A stretch of 64,000 bases of DNA from JAWHQP01 sp032586195 (GCA_032586195.1 JAWHQP010000002.1:1-64000), one strand, 5' to 3'. Positions 49,359 to 59,299 are shown, counted from the stretch's first letter. Made by a program: numbers and translations. Notes: generated by a model not told the origin, from the sequence alone.

Positions 49359-51797
49359 TTACTGCGGTTTGGCTTCTTCGACTACGACAGAATTGCTATT
49401 TCTCGTCGGAGATGGCGCGGCCGCCGGTTTTTGGATCGGTACCCATTGAGAGGCCTCGGCCTTGATCGCACTTTCAGTCGGCATATCTGATGCAGGTCTT
49501 GGTGCGTAAGTGCAGAAATCCTGATCCTTATCGGCCCATACCGGAATTACCCGCGCCGGATGGTCGCAGTTCCAGCTGCCGGAACCGGTAATTCCGACCC
49601 ATTTGATCGCTTTAGGCTTGTTTAATTGCAGCGGTGTTGGGGCGGCACGCTTTAAGTAATCTTTAAATAAACGCAAGGCGCCGCTTGCCCCGGTGAGATT
49701 GGTTTCACCGTTATCGTCGCGGCCCAGCCAGACCGTGGTAATGTTTTTTCCGTCCACGCCGACAAACCAGGTATCGCGCGCATCATTGGTTGTTCCCGTT
49801 TTGCCCGCCAGATGGAGTGAAGCAAAATCATTCATTAGGCGTCGTCCCGTGCCGCGTTCCACCACTTGCTGCATCGCATAAAGGGTTTGAAATGCGGCTT
49901 CTTCCGGCACCACCTGTTCCGATTCGGTACTGTGCTGATAAATTACCTCACCTTGCCGATTGGTGATGCTGTCTATCGTAGTGAGCTGAATTTTGCCGCC
50001 GTTGTTGGCGATCACCTGGTAGAGTTTGGTGACATCGTAAGGCGAAATACTATAGGCACCGAGCAGCATGGACGGCACTTTAGGAATAGCGGACTGATCC
50101 CATCCCATCGCCTGTTGGGTGGCAATCACTTTCTTCAGGCCCACTTTCATGCCGACATTGACCGTCGGCACATTGAGTGAACGTGTCAATGCATCTATCA
50201 GCAGCACGGATCCGCCGAATTTATGATCGAAGTTACGCGGCGACCAAGGCGGACTGCCTTTAATGCTGATCGTAATCGGCTGATTGTTCACCGGTGTATT
50301 TAAACGGAATCTCTTCGGTTCGGAAAGTGCGGTGAGATAAACCGAGGGTTTCACTAATGAACCGATCTGCCGTTTGGCCATCATGGCACGGTTAAAACCG
50401 GCATAGTTGATTTGCGTGCCGCCGACGATAGCCCGGATTTCACCGTACTTGTAATCCGCCACAATCATGGCCGCTTGTAGATGAGGATTTCTGGTACTTA
50501 GCTGTAGCTCCGCCGTGCCGTTTACCACTGCTTCTTCGGCGTATTTCTGCTGTTTAGGATCCAAAGTGGTAAAAATGCGGGAACCGATCAGTTTATTTTC
50601 ACGCCCTTCGCCCAGACGTTCACGCAGTTCGGTTTGCATGGTTTGGATAAACGCAGGGTAGTTACGGGTAATTTTGCCCCGTTCCTGTACTCCCAGCGGG
50701 CGCTGACTGAGCATTTGATAGAGTTCTTCGCCGATGACCTTGTGATCAAGCAGTAATTTCAACACCACATTGCGGCGTTCAAGGGCATTTTGTGGGTTTC
50801 GCCACGGATTGTACAGTGACGGGCCTTTCACCATACCGACCAATAAAGCAATCTGATCAAGGCTGATTTCACGAATAGGGTGCCCGAAGTAGAAATGGCT
50901 CGCCAGTTCAAAACCATGAATTTGGGTATCGCCGTTTTGCCCCAAATAAATTTCGTTTAAATAGGTTTCCAGAATGGTGTTTTTGTCATAACGCCAATCC
51001 AGCATGATCGCCATTAAAACTTCATTAACCTTACGGGAAATCGAACGTTCATTGGTCAAAAACAGGTTTTTCACCAACTGTTGCGTTAATGTACTGCCGC
51101 CTTGCACGGTATGACCGGCACGAATATTCGTGATCATGGCGCGCAGTATGCCGATCGGGCTGATTCCCTCATGTTCGTAGAAATTACGATCTTCGGTCAG
51201 CAATAGCGTATCAATTAACAGACGCGGATAATTCTGCAATGGAATAGCCAAACGTTCCTCATTTTCGGATTGCAGCATGGAGATCAGTTTAGGCGCCAGT
51301 TTGAATTCATCAATGGTTTTCAGGTTAACGAGATCTTCAATCACGTTTAACCGATTGTTTTCAAAACGCAAACGAAGAACACGCTGAGCCTCGGGCTGTT
51401 CGGGAAAAGGAAAGGCGCGACGAATTAATACGATGGTATTCTCTTCGATTTTGAAATCGCCGGGCGCGGCAACCAAAGTGGTCTGGCGGTAATCATTTTC
51501 CAGCAGTGTCTGTTTAATCTTCTCCAAACTCCATTTATCCGCTAAACGGATGCTTTCGATGCGGCTATAGACTTCGGCCGGCAGGCGCCAGATTTGTCCG
51601 TCCATTTTGGCACGGATTTGACCGTCCAGATAAATGCCGTAGGCCGCCATTAAACAGAAAGCAGTAAAACCGACTTTCGCTGAAAACAGGATGAGACGGC
51701 GTTTGCGGGTTGCTTTGTCCGATTGCTTCTTGTCTGAATTCTGACCATTTTGCGTTTGTTGTGGTTGATTCATTTCTTCTCGCTCGTTCGCTGCCAT
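49359..51797 (-). CDS. mrcB: Bifunctional penicillin-binding protein 1B
   Basis: PBP1B polymerises and cross-links peptidoglycan at the inner membrane. From the ATG at 51797 it has 812 residues. It has a basic cytoplasmic tail, one membrane helix (FSAKVGFTAFCLMAAYGIYL, about residue 40), a UB2H domain (about 85-170) and a GT51 transglycosylase domain. The last carries TEDRNFYEHEGISPIGILRA and GGSTLTQQLVKNLFL. The transpeptidase domain has SLVKPS (SxxK), SLNVPTVN (SxN) and KTGTTND. An uptake core lies inside at 50335-50343. The later ATG at 51773 (MNQPQQ) is an alternative start. Confidence 0.95.
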   Translation of the reverse strand: MAANEREEMNQPQQTQNGQNSDKKQSDKATRKRRLILFSAKVGFTAFCLMAAYGIYLDGQIRAKMDGQIWRLPAEVYSRIESIRLADKWSLEKIKQTLLENDYRQTTLVAAPGDFKIEENTIVLIRRAFPFPEQPEAQRVLRLRFENNRLNVIEDLVNLKTIDEFKLAPKLISMLQSENEERLAIPLQNYPRLLIDTLLLTEDRNFYEHEGISPIGILRAMITNIRAGHTVQGGSTLTQQLVKNLFLTNERSISRKVNEVLMAIMLDWRYDKNTILETYLNEIYLGQNGDTQIHGFELASHFYFGHPIREISLDQIALLVGMVKGPSLYNPWRNPQNALERRNVVLKLLLDHKVIGEELYQMLSQRPLGVQERGKITRNYPAFIQTMQTELRERLGEGRENKLIGSRIFTTLDPKQQKYAEEAVVNGTAELQLSTRNPHLQAAMIVADYKYGEIRAIVGGTQINYAGFNRAMMAKRQIGSLVKPSVYLTALSEPKRFRLNTPVNNQPITISIKGSPPWSPRNFDHKFGGSVLLIDALTRSLNVPTVNVGMKVGLKKVIATQQAMGWDQSAIPKVPSMLLGAYSISPYDVTKLYQVIANNGGKIQLTTIDSITNRQGEVIYQHSTESEQVVPEEAAFQTLYAMQQVVERGTGRRLMNDFASLHLAGKTGTTNDARDTWFVGVDGKNITTVWLGRDDNGETNLTGASGALRLFKDYLKRAAPTPLQLNKPKAIKWVGITGSGSWNCDHPARVIPVWADKDQDFCTYAPRPASDMPTESAIKAEASQWVPIQKPAAAPSPTRNSNSVVVEEAKPQ

Positions 51798-51892
51798 CAA
51801 TTAACCTGAATGTTTAACTTCTCAAGATTTGCGAGATTTTAGCATAGAATATGGAAAGGTATGCAACGCGATGCAAAAAAGTCACGAAAATC

Positions 51893-51941
51893 TAAAAAAC
51901 GGCACCGCACTTTGTTGTCGGGATTTAAAGTGCGGTGCCGT
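51893..51941 (-). terminator. USS-pair intrinsic terminator of sdaA
   Basis: On the minus strand a 15-bp perfect stem (51941-51927 with 51913-51899) closes a 13-base loop and runs into TTTTTT. Both arms are uptake sequences (cores 51904-51912 and 51928-51936) arranged back to back. It lies 27 bases after the sdaA stop. Confidence 0.88.
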
Positions 51942-51967
51942 ATCAGTGAGTTTTTAATTCGGGGCCG

Positions 51968-53332
51968 TTAGTCGCACACTACTTTCACCGCTAAACCGCC
52001 TTGTGAGGTTTCGCGGTATTTGGCATTCATGTCTTTGCCCGTTTCGTACATGGTCTCGATGACTTTATCAAGCGTCACCCGTGGGTCGGAGGTGCGGCGT
52101 AATGCCATACGGGCGGCGTTGATCGCTTTGACCGAGGCAATGGCGTTGCGTTCGATACAAGGCACTTGCACCTGTCCGCCGACGGGATCGCAGGTGAGTC
52201 CGAGATTATGCTCCATCGCGATTTCCGCAGCAATGCACACTTGTTCGGTACTGCCGCCGAGAATTTCGGTTAATCCCGCCGCCGCCATAGAGCAGGCCAC
52301 GCCGACTTCACCCTGACAGCCGACTTCGGCTCCCGAAATTGAAGCATTCATTTTGTATAATGAACCGATGGCACTGCAAACCAGCAAGTAACGTTCAATC
52401 ACTTCCTGATTTAAAGGAGCGATAAATTTCTGATAATAAGACAGCACCGCGGGCACGATACCGCAGGCGCCGTTGGTAGGCGCGGTGACCACACGCCCGC
52501 CGGCCGCGTTTTCTTCATTGACGGCGAGGGCATACATGTTGATCCAGTCGATGACCTGCATGGGATCATTGTTCAATGAACTGTTTGCCTGTAATAAACG
52601 GTACAGGGACGGCGCCCGGCGCGCGACTTTTAACGGGCCCGGCAGTACGCCTTCGGTTTTTAAGCCGTGCTCGATACATTCGGTCATGGTTTTCCATACT
52701 TGGGCCAAATGGGCTTCCACCGCTTCTTTGCCGTGTAACGCCACTTCGTTTTTGAACATCAAGGTGGAAAGCGCCAGCCCCGAATCGTGGCAATGGGCTA
52801 ACAGATCGGCGGCGTTTTTATACGGATAAGGCACGTTCTGCCGGTCGTCTTGTTGTTCGCCGAAATGGGCTTCGTCAACAATAAAACCGCCGCCGATAGA
52901 ATAGTAGGTTTGCTGATAAACCATCTTATCCGCCGCAAAAGCGCTAATCCGCATGCCGTTTTCGTGTAATGGTAAGAAGGTATTGTGGAATTGCATGTCC
53001 TGATCGAAGTCAAAATGCACCCGATATTCACCCTTCGCGATAGGTAAAACGGCGGTATTTTTTACTTCGGCTATAAAAGCCGGAATGTTATCGATATCCA
53101 CATTATGCGGCAGGTATCCGGCCAGCCCCATAATAATCGCGATATCCGTATTATGGCCGCGTCCCGTCATCGACAGAGAACCGTAAACATCAACGTGAAT
53201 TTTGCTAATTTCCGCTAACTGATTTTGTGCACGCAAATCATCAATGAATTGTTTTCCCGCTTTCATTGGCCCCACTGTATGAGAACTTGAAGGACCGATC
53301 CCTACTTTAAACATGTCAAAAACGCTAATCAT
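51968..53332 (-). CDS. sdaA: L-serine ammonia-lyase (L-serine deaminase)
   Basis: SdaA converts L-serine to pyruvate and ammonia with an oxygen-labile 4Fe-4S cluster. The 454-residue protein has the N-terminal regulatory part MISVFDMFKVGIGPSSSHTV. The catalytic cysteines are in PTNGACGIVPAVLSYY (about residue 284), GCQGEVGVACSMAAAGLTEI (about 338) and TCDPVGGQVQVPCIERNAI (about 380). Length matches E. coli SdaA (454). It lies 92 bases after sdaC on the same strand, so uptake and breakdown of serine are coupled. Confidence 0.95.
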   Translation of the reverse strand: MISVFDMFKVGIGPSSSHTVGPMKAGKQFIDDLRAQNQLAEISKIHVDVYGSLSMTGRGHNTDIAIIMGLAGYLPHNVDIDNIPAFIAEVKNTAVLPIAKGEYRVHFDFDQDMQFHNTFLPLHENGMRISAFAADKMVYQQTYYSIGGGFIVDEAHFGEQQDDRQNVPYPYKNAADLLAHCHDSGLALSTLMFKNEVALHGKEAVEAHLAQVWKTMTECIEHGLKTEGVLPGPLKVARRAPSLYRLLQANSSLNNDPMQVIDWINMYALAVNEENAAGGRVVTAPTNGACGIVPAVLSYYQKFIAPLNQEVIERYLLVCSAIGSLYKMNASISGAEVGCQGEVGVACSMAAAGLTEILGGSTEQVCIAAEIAMEHNLGLTCDPVGGQVQVPCIERNAIASVKAINAARMALRRTSDPRVTLDKVIETMYETGKDMNAKYRETSQGGLAVKVVCD

Positions 53333-53351
53333 AGTATTCTCTTGTAAATTG

Positions 53352-53385
53352 AATTCCCTCTATATGAATGAATATAGAGGGAATT
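53352..53385 (-). other. 14-bp intercistronic hairpin between sdaC and sdaA
   Basis: The arms 53352-53365 and 53372-53385 are perfect complements around a 6-base loop. No T run follows on the minus strand, so this looks like an mRNA stability or partial-termination element that sets the sdaC/sdaA ratio, not a full terminator. Confidence 0.6.
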
Positions 53386-53424
53386 ATCTTTGTTATTATG
53401 GAAAGCGGCATTTTAGACTAAATT

Positions 53425-54666
53425 TTAAAATAGTCCATAAACAACCGCCGAAATGGCAATAAGCCCCATGACAGTAACGAAAACGTTGCTGAATTTTCCG
53501 CCGTATTTTTTCATTGCCGGTACTTTACGAATAGCATACATCGGCATAATGAAAAGGATCATGGCGATAATCGGCCCGCCTAAGGATTCAATCAAACCGA
53601 GGATACTCGGGTTAATGATAGCGACGCCCCACAGCGTTAACAGGAAGAAAAGTGCGGTGCCGTAATTCAGTGTTTTTCGATTTATCGGTTTTCCGCTGTC
53701 ACGGAATTTTATGAATAATCCTTCTAAACCTTCGCGCGCACCGAGATAGTGACCGAAGAATGAGCTGCTGATCGCAAGGAAAGCGACTAGCGGCGCAAGA
53801 TAGGAAATATACGGATTATCAAATTTATTAGCTAAGAACGATAAGATACTGATATTTTGTTCTTTGGCTAAGATGAGTTCTTCCGGGGTTAAGGTTAATA
53901 CGCAGCTGAATACGAAGAACATTACGAAAACCAACAGAATGGTTGTTGTTCCTTTCAGGGTTTTGCTCGCGTGTTTTTCCGTTAATAACGGGTCTTGGTA
54001 TTGATGTTGCTGTGATTGGGAAAACGCTGAAATGGCAGGTGAATGGTTGAATGAGAAGACCAGCACGGGAATGGTAATCCACAGCGTTTTAAAAAATCCG
54101 GAAACGGTAGGAAACTCATGCAGCATTGAGCTGTTCCAGTCGGGGATAAGATAAATGGATAACGCGAATAAAATAAAAACTAACGGATAGACCAACAGCT
54201 CGGTTAATTTCAGCATCACTTTTTCATTCATTAACATAACGGAAATCAGCACGGCAATTAAAATGAACGAAAGCAATGCCCGATTAGGTGAGGGCATACC
54301 AAGCTGGTTTACGATAAAAGAATCGACCGTATTCGTAATGCCATTGCCGTAAATGAGCAAAATCGGAAAAATAGCGAAAAAATAGAGGAGAGTAATAAGC
54401 TTACCCGCGGTTTTGCCGAAATGTTCTTCCACTACTTCGGTAATATCACTGCCCAGTTTTGCGGAGGATAATACAAAACGTGATAAACCTCGATGAGCGA
54501 GGTAGGTCATAGGGCCGACTAAAATAGCCATGATTATCAACGGCCAGAATCCGCTCATCCCGGCGTTAATCGGTAAAAACAATACCCCGGCACCCACCGC
54601 GGTGCCAAATAAATTGAGCATCCATGTAATGTCGAATTTACTCCACTTATGGTTCCCCTTTGTCAT
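53425..54666 (-). CDS. sdaC: Serine transporter SdaC (HAAAP family)
   Basis: SdaC imports serine with protons. The 413-residue protein has about 11 hydrophobic helices and the family start WMLNLFGTAVGAGVLFLPIN with GMSGFWPLIIMAILVGPMTY. SHLPVFSFNHSP-type sequence in the centre (LVFSFNHSPAISAFSQSQQH, about residue 198) is also typical. Length is close to E. coli SdaC (429). An uptake core lies inside at 53650-53658. It is upstream of sdaA in one transcription direction. Confidence 0.92.
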   Translation of the reverse strand: MTKGNHKWSKFDITWMLNLFGTAVGAGVLFLPINAGMSGFWPLIIMAILVGPMTYLAHRGLSRFVLSSAKLGSDITEVVEEHFGKTAGKLITLLYFFAIFPILLIYGNGITNTVDSFIVNQLGMPSPNRALLSFILIAVLISVMLMNEKVMLKLTELLVYPLVFILFALSIYLIPDWNSSMLHEFPTVSGFFKTLWITIPVLVFSFNHSPAISAFSQSQQHQYQDPLLTEKHASKTLKGTTTILLVFVMFFVFSCVLTLTPEELILAKEQNISILSFLANKFDNPYISYLAPLVAFLAISSSFFGHYLGAREGLEGLFIKFRDSGKPINRKTLNYGTALFFLLTLWGVAIINPSILGLIESLGGPIIAMILFIMPMYAIRKVPAMKKYGGKFSNVFVTVMGLIAISAVVYGLF

Positions 54667-54925
54667 ATAGACTCCTTTGTTGTTATCTGTAATACAATTC
54701 GGGACGAATGATATTCCGATTCGTTTGTTCTTTCAAAGCACAAATATCAAAAATGTGATCTAGTTAGGATTTTTTGGCTGAAAAAGTAATCATGTGTAGA
54801 ATATATAACCAGTGAATATGTTTTATGGTTGGTTTTTATTCTGAAAAATACAGAAACCAAAGCGTAAAATGACGCTAATTTATCTTATTGATAAGATTAT
54901 TGAGATTAATGGAATGAACGGGCTG
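54667..54925. other. AT-rich region upstream of sdaC
   Basis: No gene is seen. It holds a 16-base palindrome (ATCTTAT-TG-ATAAGAT, 54882-54897) and a small AGCGT/ACGCT hairpin (54861-54876), either of which could end yacL transcription or bind a regulator. A TATATT on the minus strand within 54795-54805 is a possible -10 for sdaC. AGGAG lies just before the sdaC ATG. Confidence 0.4.
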
Positions 54926-55291
54926 TTACGCTATAAAATTTAAATAAGATTGCAGAAATCGTTCAAAATCTTCTAATCCGCAGAAAGCGATACTCTCTTC
55001 ATCGTAATAATGAAAATCCTCTTCCATTTCCGGTTCATCGCCTGAAATACTGAGGTTATTGGCCCGCACCATTACTTCATCGGCATTAATGAAAAGTGAA
55101 TATTCCGCGCCGATCAGCCGGATATCCGATTGAGTGAAGGAATGTTTGACCTGCTGTAAGGCGGCAAGTGCGGTGCTGATAAGCCGAGAATTTTGCCGCA
55201 CTTCGCCGTTGAACCAGTTTGCCACCGCTTCGTGCCCCATCGAGCATGAAACTGTGACGTGGTTGAGATAAGAGGTGAATTGATAATCCAT
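54926..55291 (-). CDS. yacL: UPF0231 family protein YacL
   Basis: A 121-residue conserved protein of unknown function. It matches E. coli YacL in layout: MDYQFTSYLNHVTVSCSMGH at the start, AVANWFNGEV, LFINADEVMVRANNLSISGD and the acidic EMEEDFHYYDEESIAFCGLE. It follows erpA by one base, so the two are cotranscribed. An uptake core lies inside at 55166-55174. Confidence 0.88.
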   Translation of the reverse strand: MDYQFTSYLNHVTVSCSMGHEAVANWFNGEVRQNSRLISTALAALQQVKHSFTQSDIRLIGAEYSLFINADEVMVRANNLSISGDEPEMEEDFHYYDEESIAFCGLEDFERFLQSYLNFIA

Positions 55292-55292
55292 C

Positions 55293-55640
55293 TCAGATAC
55301 TGAAGGACGAACCGCAGCCGCAAGTTGTTACGGCGTTCGGATTATTCACAATAAAACGTGAACCTTCCAGACCTTCGGTGTAATCTACCGTACCGCCGAT
55401 TAGGTATTGCAGGCTCATTGGATCGATCACGAGCTGTACGCCGTCATTTTCCACGGTGAGATCCCCTTCGTTGACCTTTTCATCGAAGGTAAAGCCGTAT
55501 TGAAAACCGCTGCAACCGCCGCCCGTGATATAAACGCGTAATTTAAGGGCCGAATTTTCTTCTTCGCTAATCAATGTCTTTACTTTTTTAGCCGCCGCGT
55601 CGGTAAAAGTAAGCGGCACCGTCATATCTGTATCTGTCAT
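55293..55640 (-). CDS. erpA: Iron-sulfur cluster insertion protein ErpA
   Basis: ErpA is an A-type carrier that delivers 4Fe-4S clusters to target enzymes. I start at the ATG at 55640 (MTDTDMTVPLTFTDAAAKKV), giving 115 residues; an earlier start would add seven unrelated residues. The three cluster-binding cysteines are in YITGGGCSGFQYGF and TTCGCGSSFSI. In this window ErpA could serve the many iron-sulfur enzymes, such as SdaA and the hydrogenase. It is divergent from map. Confidence 0.95.
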   Translation of the reverse strand: MTDTDMTVPLTFTDAAAKKVKTLISEEENSALKLRVYITGGGCSGFQYGFTFDEKVNEGDLTVENDGVQLVIDPMSLQYLIGGTVDYTEGLEGSRFIVNNPNAVTTCGCGSSFSI

Positions 55641-55762
55641 AAAGTTATCCCACGTTAACACTGTAAAACAATCGGACTATTATCTAATAACCAATCATTT
55701 CGTTCAACTTCTATTTGGGGCTGAGACGGAATTTTTCAACTATGGTCGGAGCGGGTTAATAG

Positions 55763-55771
55763 TGCTATGAT
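55763..55771 (+). promoter_or_regulatory. Extended -10 promoter of map
   Basis: TGC-TATGAT forms an extended -10, with transcription expected to start near 55778, about 31 bases before the map ATG. The -35 (TGGTCG near 55743) is poor, as usual for extended -10 promoters. Confidence 0.45.
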
Positions 55772-55808
55772 ATGCGAACGATTTTTACTTAGAAAAAGAG
55801 AGAGAATT

Positions 55809-56612
55809 ATGGCAATTCCATTAAGAACGGAAGAAGAATTGGAAAAATTACGCGTTGCTTGTAAATTGGCGTCGGATATTTTAGTGATGATTGAGCCTCA
55901 TATTAAAGCGGGTGTAAGTACGGGCGAGCTGGATCGCATTATCCATAATTATATCGTGGATGTGCAACAAGCGATTCCGGCTAATGTAGGCTATCACGGT
56001 TTCCCGAAAGCGACCTGTATTTCGCTCAATGAAGTGGTATGTCACGGTATTCCGAGTGATGATAAAAAACTTAAAAACGGCGATATTCTGAATATTGACG
56101 TTACGGTGATCAAAGACGGCTATTACGGCGATAATTCCAAAATGTATGTCGTGGGTGAAACCAGTATTAAAAGCAAACGCCTGTGCGAAGTAACGCAAGA
56201 GGCGCTTTATGTGGGAATTCGTACGGTGAAAGCGGGCATTCGTTTAAATCAGATTGGTAAAGCCATTCAGGAATATGTGGAAAATCAAGGCTTTTCCGTA
56301 GTGCGGGAATATTGCGGGCACGGTATCGGCGACCGGTATCACATGGAGCCGCAAGTGCTGCATTATTACAGTGATGATGGCGGCGTGGTCCTTAAACCCG
56401 GTATGGTATTTACTATTGAACCTATGGTGAACGCAGGCAGAAAAGAGGTTCGTTTAATGGGTGACGGCTGGACGGTCAAAACCAAAGATCGCGAGCATTC
56501 CGCCCAGTATGAACACGAACTGGTGGTAACGGAAACCGGCTGCGAAGTGATGACTATCCGCGAGGAGGAAGAAAAAGCGGGGCGTATCAGCCGTATTATG
56601 GTCAATGCGTAA
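55809..56612 (+). CDS. map: Type I methionine aminopeptidase
   Basis: Map removes the initiator methionine from new proteins. The ATG at 55809, after GAGAGAG, gives 267 residues, in line with E. coli (264). An upstream start would add 14 residues not found in the family. The five metal ligands are visible: Asp in NIDVTVIKDGYYGDNSKMYV (two), His in YCGHGIGDRYHMEPQVLHY, Glu in FTIEPMVNAG and Glu in QYEHELVVTE. A terminator follows. Confidence 0.95.
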   Translation: MAIPLRTEEELEKLRVACKLASDILVMIEPHIKAGVSTGELDRIIHNYIVDVQQAIPANVGYHGFPKATCISLNEVVCHGIPSDDKKLKNGDILNIDVTVIKDGYYGDNSKMYVVGETSIKSKRLCEVTQEALYVGIRTVKAGIRLNQIGKAIQEYVENQGFSVVREYCGHGIGDRYHMEPQVLHYYSDDGGVVLKPGMVFTIEPMVNAGRKEVRLMGDGWTVKTKDREHSAQYEHELVVTETGCEVMTIREEEEKAGRISRIMVNA

Positions 56613-56621
56613 TTTTTTATC

Positions 56622-56653
56622 ATCCCTTTTGGTTCGTTCAGAAGGGATTTTTT
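56622..56653 (+). terminator. Terminator of map
   Basis: ATCCCTT (56622-56628) pairs with AAGGGAT (56642-56648) around a 13-base loop and is followed by a run of six T residues. Confidence 0.75.
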
Positions 56654-56671
56654 CTATCCGGCGGGCATGCT

Positions 56672-59251
56672 ATGTTATTTCCTTATCAACCTCAATCTTC
56701 CCTCGACTTAAGTGCGGTGCGAAAACAGCGAGAAAATTTAAAACGGTTTGAGCTGGACTATTTTCATCGGTTTGCGGTGGAAGAGCTGATTTTGAACCGC
56801 ACCCTGTTCTGTGATCATTTGTTGATTGACACCTGGCGGCGATTCGGACTGGATGGTGACGAATCGCTGTGCTTGATTGCGGTGGGCGGTTACGGACGGC
56901 AGGAAATGTTTCCGTTGTCGGATCTGGACTTTCTGATTTTAACTTTAGAACCGGCTTCTGAGGAGACACAACGCGGCATTGCGGCGTTTATCCAATTCTT
57001 ATGGGATTGCGGTTTTGATGTCGGCAGCAGCGTACGCACTTTGCAGGAATGTGAAAGCGAGGGCAAAAAAGAGATTACCATCGCCACCAATTTGCTGGAA
57101 TGCCGCTATCTGTTTGGGAACGAAGACGTATTCGAACAGCTGCTGGAAATGTTGCAACAGCCTGATTTTTGGCCGATGCCGGCGTTTTATCAGGCCAAAA
57201 TGGCGGAAAAAATCCAACGCTATGAACATTATCACAATACCAGCTACAACCTTGAACCTGATCTCAAATACAGCCCCGGCGGCCTGCGGGATTTGCATTT
57301 GGTGTACTGGATTGCATTGCGCCATTCCAATGCCAGAACTTTACGGCAGATTCTGCAATCCCGCTTTATTTATCCCGAAGAATTTGATGAATTGCTGAAA
57401 AGCCAGCAGTTTTTATTCAAGGTCCGCTTTGCCTTGCATTTGATTTTAAAACGCTACGACAACCGTTTGCTGTTTGATCGTCAGGTGAAAGTGAGTGAAA
57501 TGCTCGGTTACCAAGGAGAAGGAAACCGCCCGGTGGAAACGATGATGCGGGATTTTTTCCGCACCTTGCAAACCATCGGTTTAGTCAGCGATATTCTAAC
57601 CAAGCATTACCGCGAACATTATTTGCAGAGTTCTCCGATACAGTTGCGTCAGCGGCTGGATGACTGTTTCCAGCTGGTGGATAATAGCATCCTGTTATAT
57701 CGGGAAAACGGTTTTATCGAACGGCCCGCGACCATTATTACCTTATTTCATCATTTAACCACGCTGCCGAATGTAGAGATTCATTCTTCCACCCTGCGGG
57801 AACTGCATCTCGCGTTGGGACAGTTGAATGAGTTTTTATCGGCGGACCCGCTCGCCCGACGGCAGTTCTTAGCGTTATTGAAACAGCCGAATGCGGTGGA
57901 ACGGGCGCTAATTCCTATGCATAAATACGGCGTGCTGACCGCTTATATTCCGCAGTGGCAGGGAATTGAAGGATTGATGCAGTTTGATTTATTTCATAGC
58001 TATACGGTGGATGAGCATACTTTGCGGGTGGTGCGGTATTTAGAAGGGTTCCTGCATGAGGAAAGCGGCAAAACTCACCCGTTATGCACCGCACTTTTCC
58101 CGCTGCTGCCGAACCGTAGCTTGATCTACATTGCAGCGTTATTTCATGATATCGCTAAAGGGCGGGGCGGAGACCATGCCGAACTGGGCGCCGCCGATAT
58201 TGTCCCTTTTGCGCTACGGCACGGCTTTAACGCCACTGAAGTGGAAACTATGCAATGGCTGGTGCAGGCTCATTTATTGATGTCGATAACGGCGCAACGA
58301 CGGGATATTCATGACCCCGAAGTGGTACGGCAATTCGCCGCCGCGGTGAAAAATAAAGAACGGCTGGATTATTTGCTCTGTTTAACTGTCGCCGATATTT
58401 GCGCTACCAATGCAACTTTATGGAACGGCTGGAAACGTTCGCTGCTGACAACCCTGTATCAATATACCAATCGGCAATTCCGACAAGGGACGGACATGCC
58501 GTTGAATAATCAGGTACAGGAAGACATTCATAAAGCACAGGCGTTAGAGATTTTGGCGGCTCAGCATTTCGACCGGAATATTGCGGCGTTATGGGCGCGC
58601 TGCCCGTCGGATTATTTCCTGCGTAACCAGCCTAAACAGCTGGCGTGGCATGCTACTTTGTTAGCGGATTGCGATGATGAATTGTTGGTGAAAATCAGTA
58701 ACCGCTTTTCTTCCGGCGGCACGGAAATCTTTATTTACGCCAAGGATCGCCCTAATCTGTTTCACCGTGTCGTCACCACCATCGGCAATAAAAAATTCAG
58801 CATTCATGACGCTCAAATTATCACCAGTTTGGACGGCTATGTGCTGGATAGCTTTATCATCACCGAATTAGACGGTTCACTGCTTAAATTCGACCGCCGC
58901 CGTCAGTTGGAACGGGCATTGCTGGAGACTTTACAGTCCGATAAGGAGCTTAAACCCTACGGCGGCATCAATCGAAAACTACAGAATTTCAGCGTGAAAA
59001 CCGAGGTCCGTTTTCTCAATATTGAAAAAACGGCTCATACGGAAATGGAGCTGGTCGCTCTCGACAGCGCGGGATTGCTGGCTCACGTCAGTCAAATATT
59101 CACCCGGTTAAACTTAAACCTGCAGAATGCCAAAATCACTACGGTAGGCGAAAAAGCCGAGGATTTCTTTATTTTAACCAATGCGCAAGGCATCGCTCTG
59201 AGCCCGGCGGAACGGGATTTATTGGCTCAATATATTGAACGGGAATGTTAA
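56672..59251 (+). CDS. glnD: Bifunctional PII uridylyltransferase/uridylyl-removing enzyme
   Basis: GlnD senses glutamine and adds or removes UMP on the PII protein. The 859-residue protein has the nucleotidyltransferase motif GGYGRQEMFPLSDLDFLIL (about residue 70). A central part is followed by the HD domain with ALFHDIAKGRGGDHAELGA (about residue 491). Two C-terminal ACT domains follow (FIYAKDRPNLFHRVVTTIGN near 690 and ELVALDSAGLLAHVSQIF near 795). N-terminal residues LSAVRKQ come from an uptake core (56710-56718); another core lies at 58088-58096. Confidence 0.95.
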   Translation: MLFPYQPQSSLDLSAVRKQRENLKRFELDYFHRFAVEELILNRTLFCDHLLIDTWRRFGLDGDESLCLIAVGGYGRQEMFPLSDLDFLILTLEPASEETQRGIAAFIQFLWDCGFDVGSSVRTLQECESEGKKEITIATNLLECRYLFGNEDVFEQLLEMLQQPDFWPMPAFYQAKMAEKIQRYEHYHNTSYNLEPDLKYSPGGLRDLHLVYWIALRHSNARTLRQILQSRFIYPEEFDELLKSQQFLFKVRFALHLILKRYDNRLLFDRQVKVSEMLGYQGEGNRPVETMMRDFFRTLQTIGLVSDILTKHYREHYLQSSPIQLRQRLDDCFQLVDNSILLYRENGFIERPATIITLFHHLTTLPNVEIHSSTLRELHLALGQLNEFLSADPLARRQFLALLKQPNAVERALIPMHKYGVLTAYIPQWQGIEGLMQFDLFHSYTVDEHTLRVVRYLEGFLHEESGKTHPLCTALFPLLPNRSLIYIAALFHDIAKGRGGDHAELGAADIVPFALRHGFNATEVETMQWLVQAHLLMSITAQRRDIHDPEVVRQFAAAVKNKERLDYLLCLTVADICATNATLWNGWKRSLLTTLYQYTNRQFRQGTDMPLNNQVQEDIHKAQALEILAAQHFDRNIAALWARCPSDYFLRNQPKQLAWHATLLADCDDELLVKISNRFSSGGTEIFIYAKDRPNLFHRVVTTIGNKKFSIHDAQIITSLDGYVLDSFIITELDGSLLKFDRRRQLERALLETLQSDKELKPYGGINRKLQNFSVKTEVRFLNIEKTAHTEMELVALDSAGLLAHVSQIFTRLNLNLQNAKITTVGEKAEDFFILTNAQGIALSPAERDLLAQYIEREC

Positions 59252-59266
59252 ACGGCCGATGAGATC

Positions 59267-59299
59267 GCCGCAAAGGTCCGGCTTGTGGCAAGGTTTTTT
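59267..59299 (+). terminator. Possible terminator of glnD
   Basis: GCCGCAA (59267-59273) pairs with TTGTGGC (59283-59289), with one G-U pair, and TTTTTT follows at 59294-59299. The right arm overlaps the -35 of the next promoter. Confidence 0.45.
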
